Program-made: the position numbers and the translations under genes
The notes under the pieces: generated by a model
Seen by the model: only the letters and a program-made list of their open reading frames with translations
What the model was told of the DNA's origin: nothing
Database searches by the model: none
Shown here: positions 6,416-7,596 of the stretch, one piece after another
Numbering within the stretch: position 1 is the first letter of the stretch
How the letters are laid out: every line of letters begins with the position of its first letter
Source: Acidimicrobiia bacterium
GTDB taxonomy: Bacteria > Actinomycetota > Acidimicrobiia > Acidimicrobiales > AC-14
NCBI GenBank assembly: GCA_019243595.1
Contig: JAFAUA010000385.1
Location: forward strand, 1-7,596
Direction of reading: 5' to 3'
DNA: 7,596 nucleotides

Positions 6416-7292
6416 GCTGCAGGTTCGCCAGAACCCTCCTGGCCTCGTCTTCCAAGCCAGCGGGGGCCGGCCCCATGGGAAGGCGGCACTGACCGACGTC
6501 GTGCCCCATCACACGCATCATCGCCTTGCTGGGGATGGGGTTCGGCGCCGCGTCGCTGGTCTCGAAGTCGTAGGACGCCAGCAGGCGTGCGTTGACCTCG
6601 CGTGCGTGGGCCAGGTCGCCCTTCTCGACGGCCGCAACCATCTCGGCAATATGCACGCCGGCCCAGTGCGCGGCCACGCTGATCACGCCGACGGCGCCGG
6701 CCGACGCCATCAGCGCCAAAGTCTGATCGTCGTTGCCGCTGTAGATCTCGAAGGACTCGGGCATCGAGGCACGCAACTTCGCGGAGCCGGCGACGTCGAG
6801 CGCCGCGTCCTTCACGCCGACGATGTTGCCAACGTCGCTCAAGCTCTCGAACGTCGCTCGCGAGATGCGTCGTCCGGTGCGGATGGCGATGTCGTAGAGC
6901 AGGATCGGGAGCTTCGTTTCTGCGGCCACGGCGCGGAAGTGCGCTTCGATGCCCGCTTGCGACGGTCGGTTGTAATACGGCGTGACGATCAGCGCCCCGT
7001 CGACACCGCACTCCTCGGCCCTCTTCGTCAGCTCGATGGAATGGCGGGTGTCGTTGGTGCCGCAACCTGCGATCACCGGAACGGTGACTGCTTCGACCAC
7101 CGCTCGCCAGAGCTCGACGTCTTCGTCGTCGGTGAGCACAGGAGCCTCACCCGTCGTCCCTGTGACGACCAGGCCGTCGCTGCCGTTCTCGGTGAGCCAC
7201 TTGGCCAGCTTCGCGGCGGCGTCGACGTTCAGGGCGCCGTTCTGATCGAACGGCGTCACCATCGCAGTCATCACTGCACCAAAGCGGGGCAT
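6408..7292 (-). CDS. dapA: 4-hydroxy-tetrahydrodipicolinate synthase
   Basis: The 294-aa protein condenses pyruvate with aspartate-4-semialdehyde, the first committed step to diaminopimelate and lysine. Key residues keep E. coli DapA numbering exactly: GTTGE (45-49) for pyruvate binding, Tyr107 in TPYYNRP (104-110), Tyr133 and Arg138 in YDIAIRTG (133-140), and the Schiff-base lysine Lys161 in GVKDAALD (159-166), followed by SGNDD (185-189). The Pro common in the YD/YN-x-P segment is Ala here (136). ATG 7292 is chosen because an AAGGAG Shine-Dalgarno lies 8 nt upstream and the barrel begins at once; the longer open frame to 7370 lies inside the preceding gene. The ATG shares one base with that gene's TAA (TAATG), and its own TGA lies inside the rnj start, so it is tightly coupled on both sides. 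No sign of damage. Confidence 0.97.
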   Translation of the reverse strand: MPRFGAVMTAMVTPFDQNGALNVDAAAKLAKWLTENGSDGLVVTGTTGEAPVLTDDEDVELWRAVVEAVTVPVIAGCGTNDTRHSIELTKRAEECGVDGALIVTPYYNRPSQAGIEAHFRAVAAETKLPILLYDIAIRTGRRISRATFESLSDVGNIVGVKDAALDVAGSAKLRASMPESFEIYSGNDDQTLALMASAGAVGVISVAAHWAGVHIAEMVAAVEKGDLAHAREVNARLLASYDFETSDAAPNPIPSKAMMRVMGHDVGQCRLPMGPAPAGLEDEARRVLANLQRG

Positions 7293-7585
7293 TACGCGAG
7301 CTCCTTGCTCTCTTCGGATGCACGCTCTTTGCCGAGCGTGCTCAGCAAGTCCTCGTGCAGCTCGAACCACACGGTGTGGTACGAGTCGATCAGCGGCTTG
7401 GTGAACCAGTCGCGTTCGCCGGCCTCGACCCGGTTGAGGGCGGTCGTCAGGCGCGTGCCGTAGCGCCCGAAGCGCTCGAGCAGTGAGCCGAGCCGGGCGA
7501 CCAACGGCGTCATGGCGTCATGCAGCGCCCGGAGGTCACCGAGCACCCGCGCGTCGTGGGCCTCATCGGTGTGGTCGTTGACCAC
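7292..7585 (-). CDS. Small helical protein of unknown function ahead of dapA (may extend past the window edge)
   Basis: From the GTG at 7585 the frame encodes 97 residues ending in TAA at 7294-7292, which overlaps the dapA ATG by one base. The frame stays open to the right edge (GGA CAA GCG before the GTG), so the true start may lie outside the window. It looks mostly alpha-helical, with amphipathic stretches at about 12-52 (LHDAMTPLVARLGSLLERFG) and 63-83 (around TVWFELHEDLL), and a charged C-terminal tail, GKERASEESKELA. There are no Cys residues, no signal peptide and no motif I can place. G/C-ending codons and the close coupling to dapA support it as a real gene. I do not recognise a family; it could be a stand-alone small protein or the C-terminal part of a longer one. 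Confidence 0.7.
   Translation of the reverse strand: MVNDHTDEAHDARVLGDLRALHDAMTPLVARLGSLLERFGRYGTRLTTALNRVEAGERDWFTKPLIDSYHTVWFELHEDLLSTLGKERASEESKELA
7301..7306 (-). promoter_or_regulatory. Shine-Dalgarno sequence of dapA
   Basis: AAGGAG on the minus strand lies 8 nt before the dapA ATG and inside the last codons of the upstream ORF. It is the clearest ribosome binding site in the window and fixes the dapA start at 7292. Confidence 0.85.
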
Positions 7586-7596
7586 CGCTTGTCCGT

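Noticed and set aside
4835..6595. 586-codon open frame on the + strand opposite rnj and the end of dapA
   Set aside because: It is antisense to well-recognised RNase J; the product is rich in Asp, His, Val and Arg with no domain, typical of shadow frames in high-GC DNA.
7293..7370. 26-residue N-terminal extension of DapA from 7370
   Set aside because: The AAGGAG at 7301-7306 and the immediate start of the DapA fold fix the start at 7292.
1..7596. tRNA, rRNA, CRISPR repeats, insertion-sequence ends or phage genes
   Set aside because: No cloverleaf-like segment, spaced direct repeats, transposase or terminal inverted repeats were seen on reading both strands; composition is uniform, with no sign of recent transfer.

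Overview
The window is GC-rich (about two-thirds G+C by eye), densely coded, chromosomal-looking bacterial DNA. The block dapA - rnj (RNase J) - ftsK on one strand, the G/C-ending codons and the style of the proteins (actinobacterial-type FtsK gamma domain, a DapB-like 'amine dehydrogenase', a limonene-epoxide-hydrolase-like protein, a mycobacterial-style SDR) point to an actinomycete. A non-streptomycete lineage such as Acidimicrobiia or a relative of the mycobacteria is possible, but the sequence alone does not settle this.

Layout. Positions 2-124 (+) hold the last 40 codons of an unidentified protein with a hydrophobic stretch. Positions 125-205 are a convergent intergenic gap with two strong hairpins, probably terminators. 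Positions 206-997 (-) encode a classical SDR oxidoreductase, and 1025-2038 (+) a DapB-fold NAD(P)-dependent dehydrogenase. These two start 27 bp apart and diverge. The + gene ends tail-to-tail with, and overlaps by 4 bp, a minus-strand gene at 2035-2463 for a limonene-1,2-epoxide-hydrolase-like protein. From there to the right edge everything is on the minus strand. Read in the direction of transcription the order is an unknown helical protein of at least 97 aa (7585-7292), dapA (7292-6408), rnj (6415-4754), ftsK (4709-2475) and the LEH-like gene (2463-2035). The junctions are +1 bp overlap, 8 bp overlap, 44 bp gap and 11 bp gap, so this is very likely one operon with translational coupling at the upstream junctions.

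How it fits together. The operon joins a lysine/diaminopimelate (cell-wall precursor) enzyme, an RNA-processing nuclease and the septal DNA translocase. This is a conserved housekeeping neighbourhood in actinobacteria rather than a dedicated pathway. The LEH-like enzyme, the SDR and the DapB-like dehydrogenase next to it look like accessory catabolic or redox enzymes whose substrates cannot be read from sequence.

I found no rRNA, tRNA, CRISPR array, insertion sequence, prophage or obvious defence system, and no convincing previously undescribed system. The items most worth a second look are the coupled unknown ORF ahead of dapA, the LEH-like enzyme with an apparently intact catalytic triad at the operon tail, the very tight divergent SDR/DapB-like start region, and small sequence departures in FtsK.
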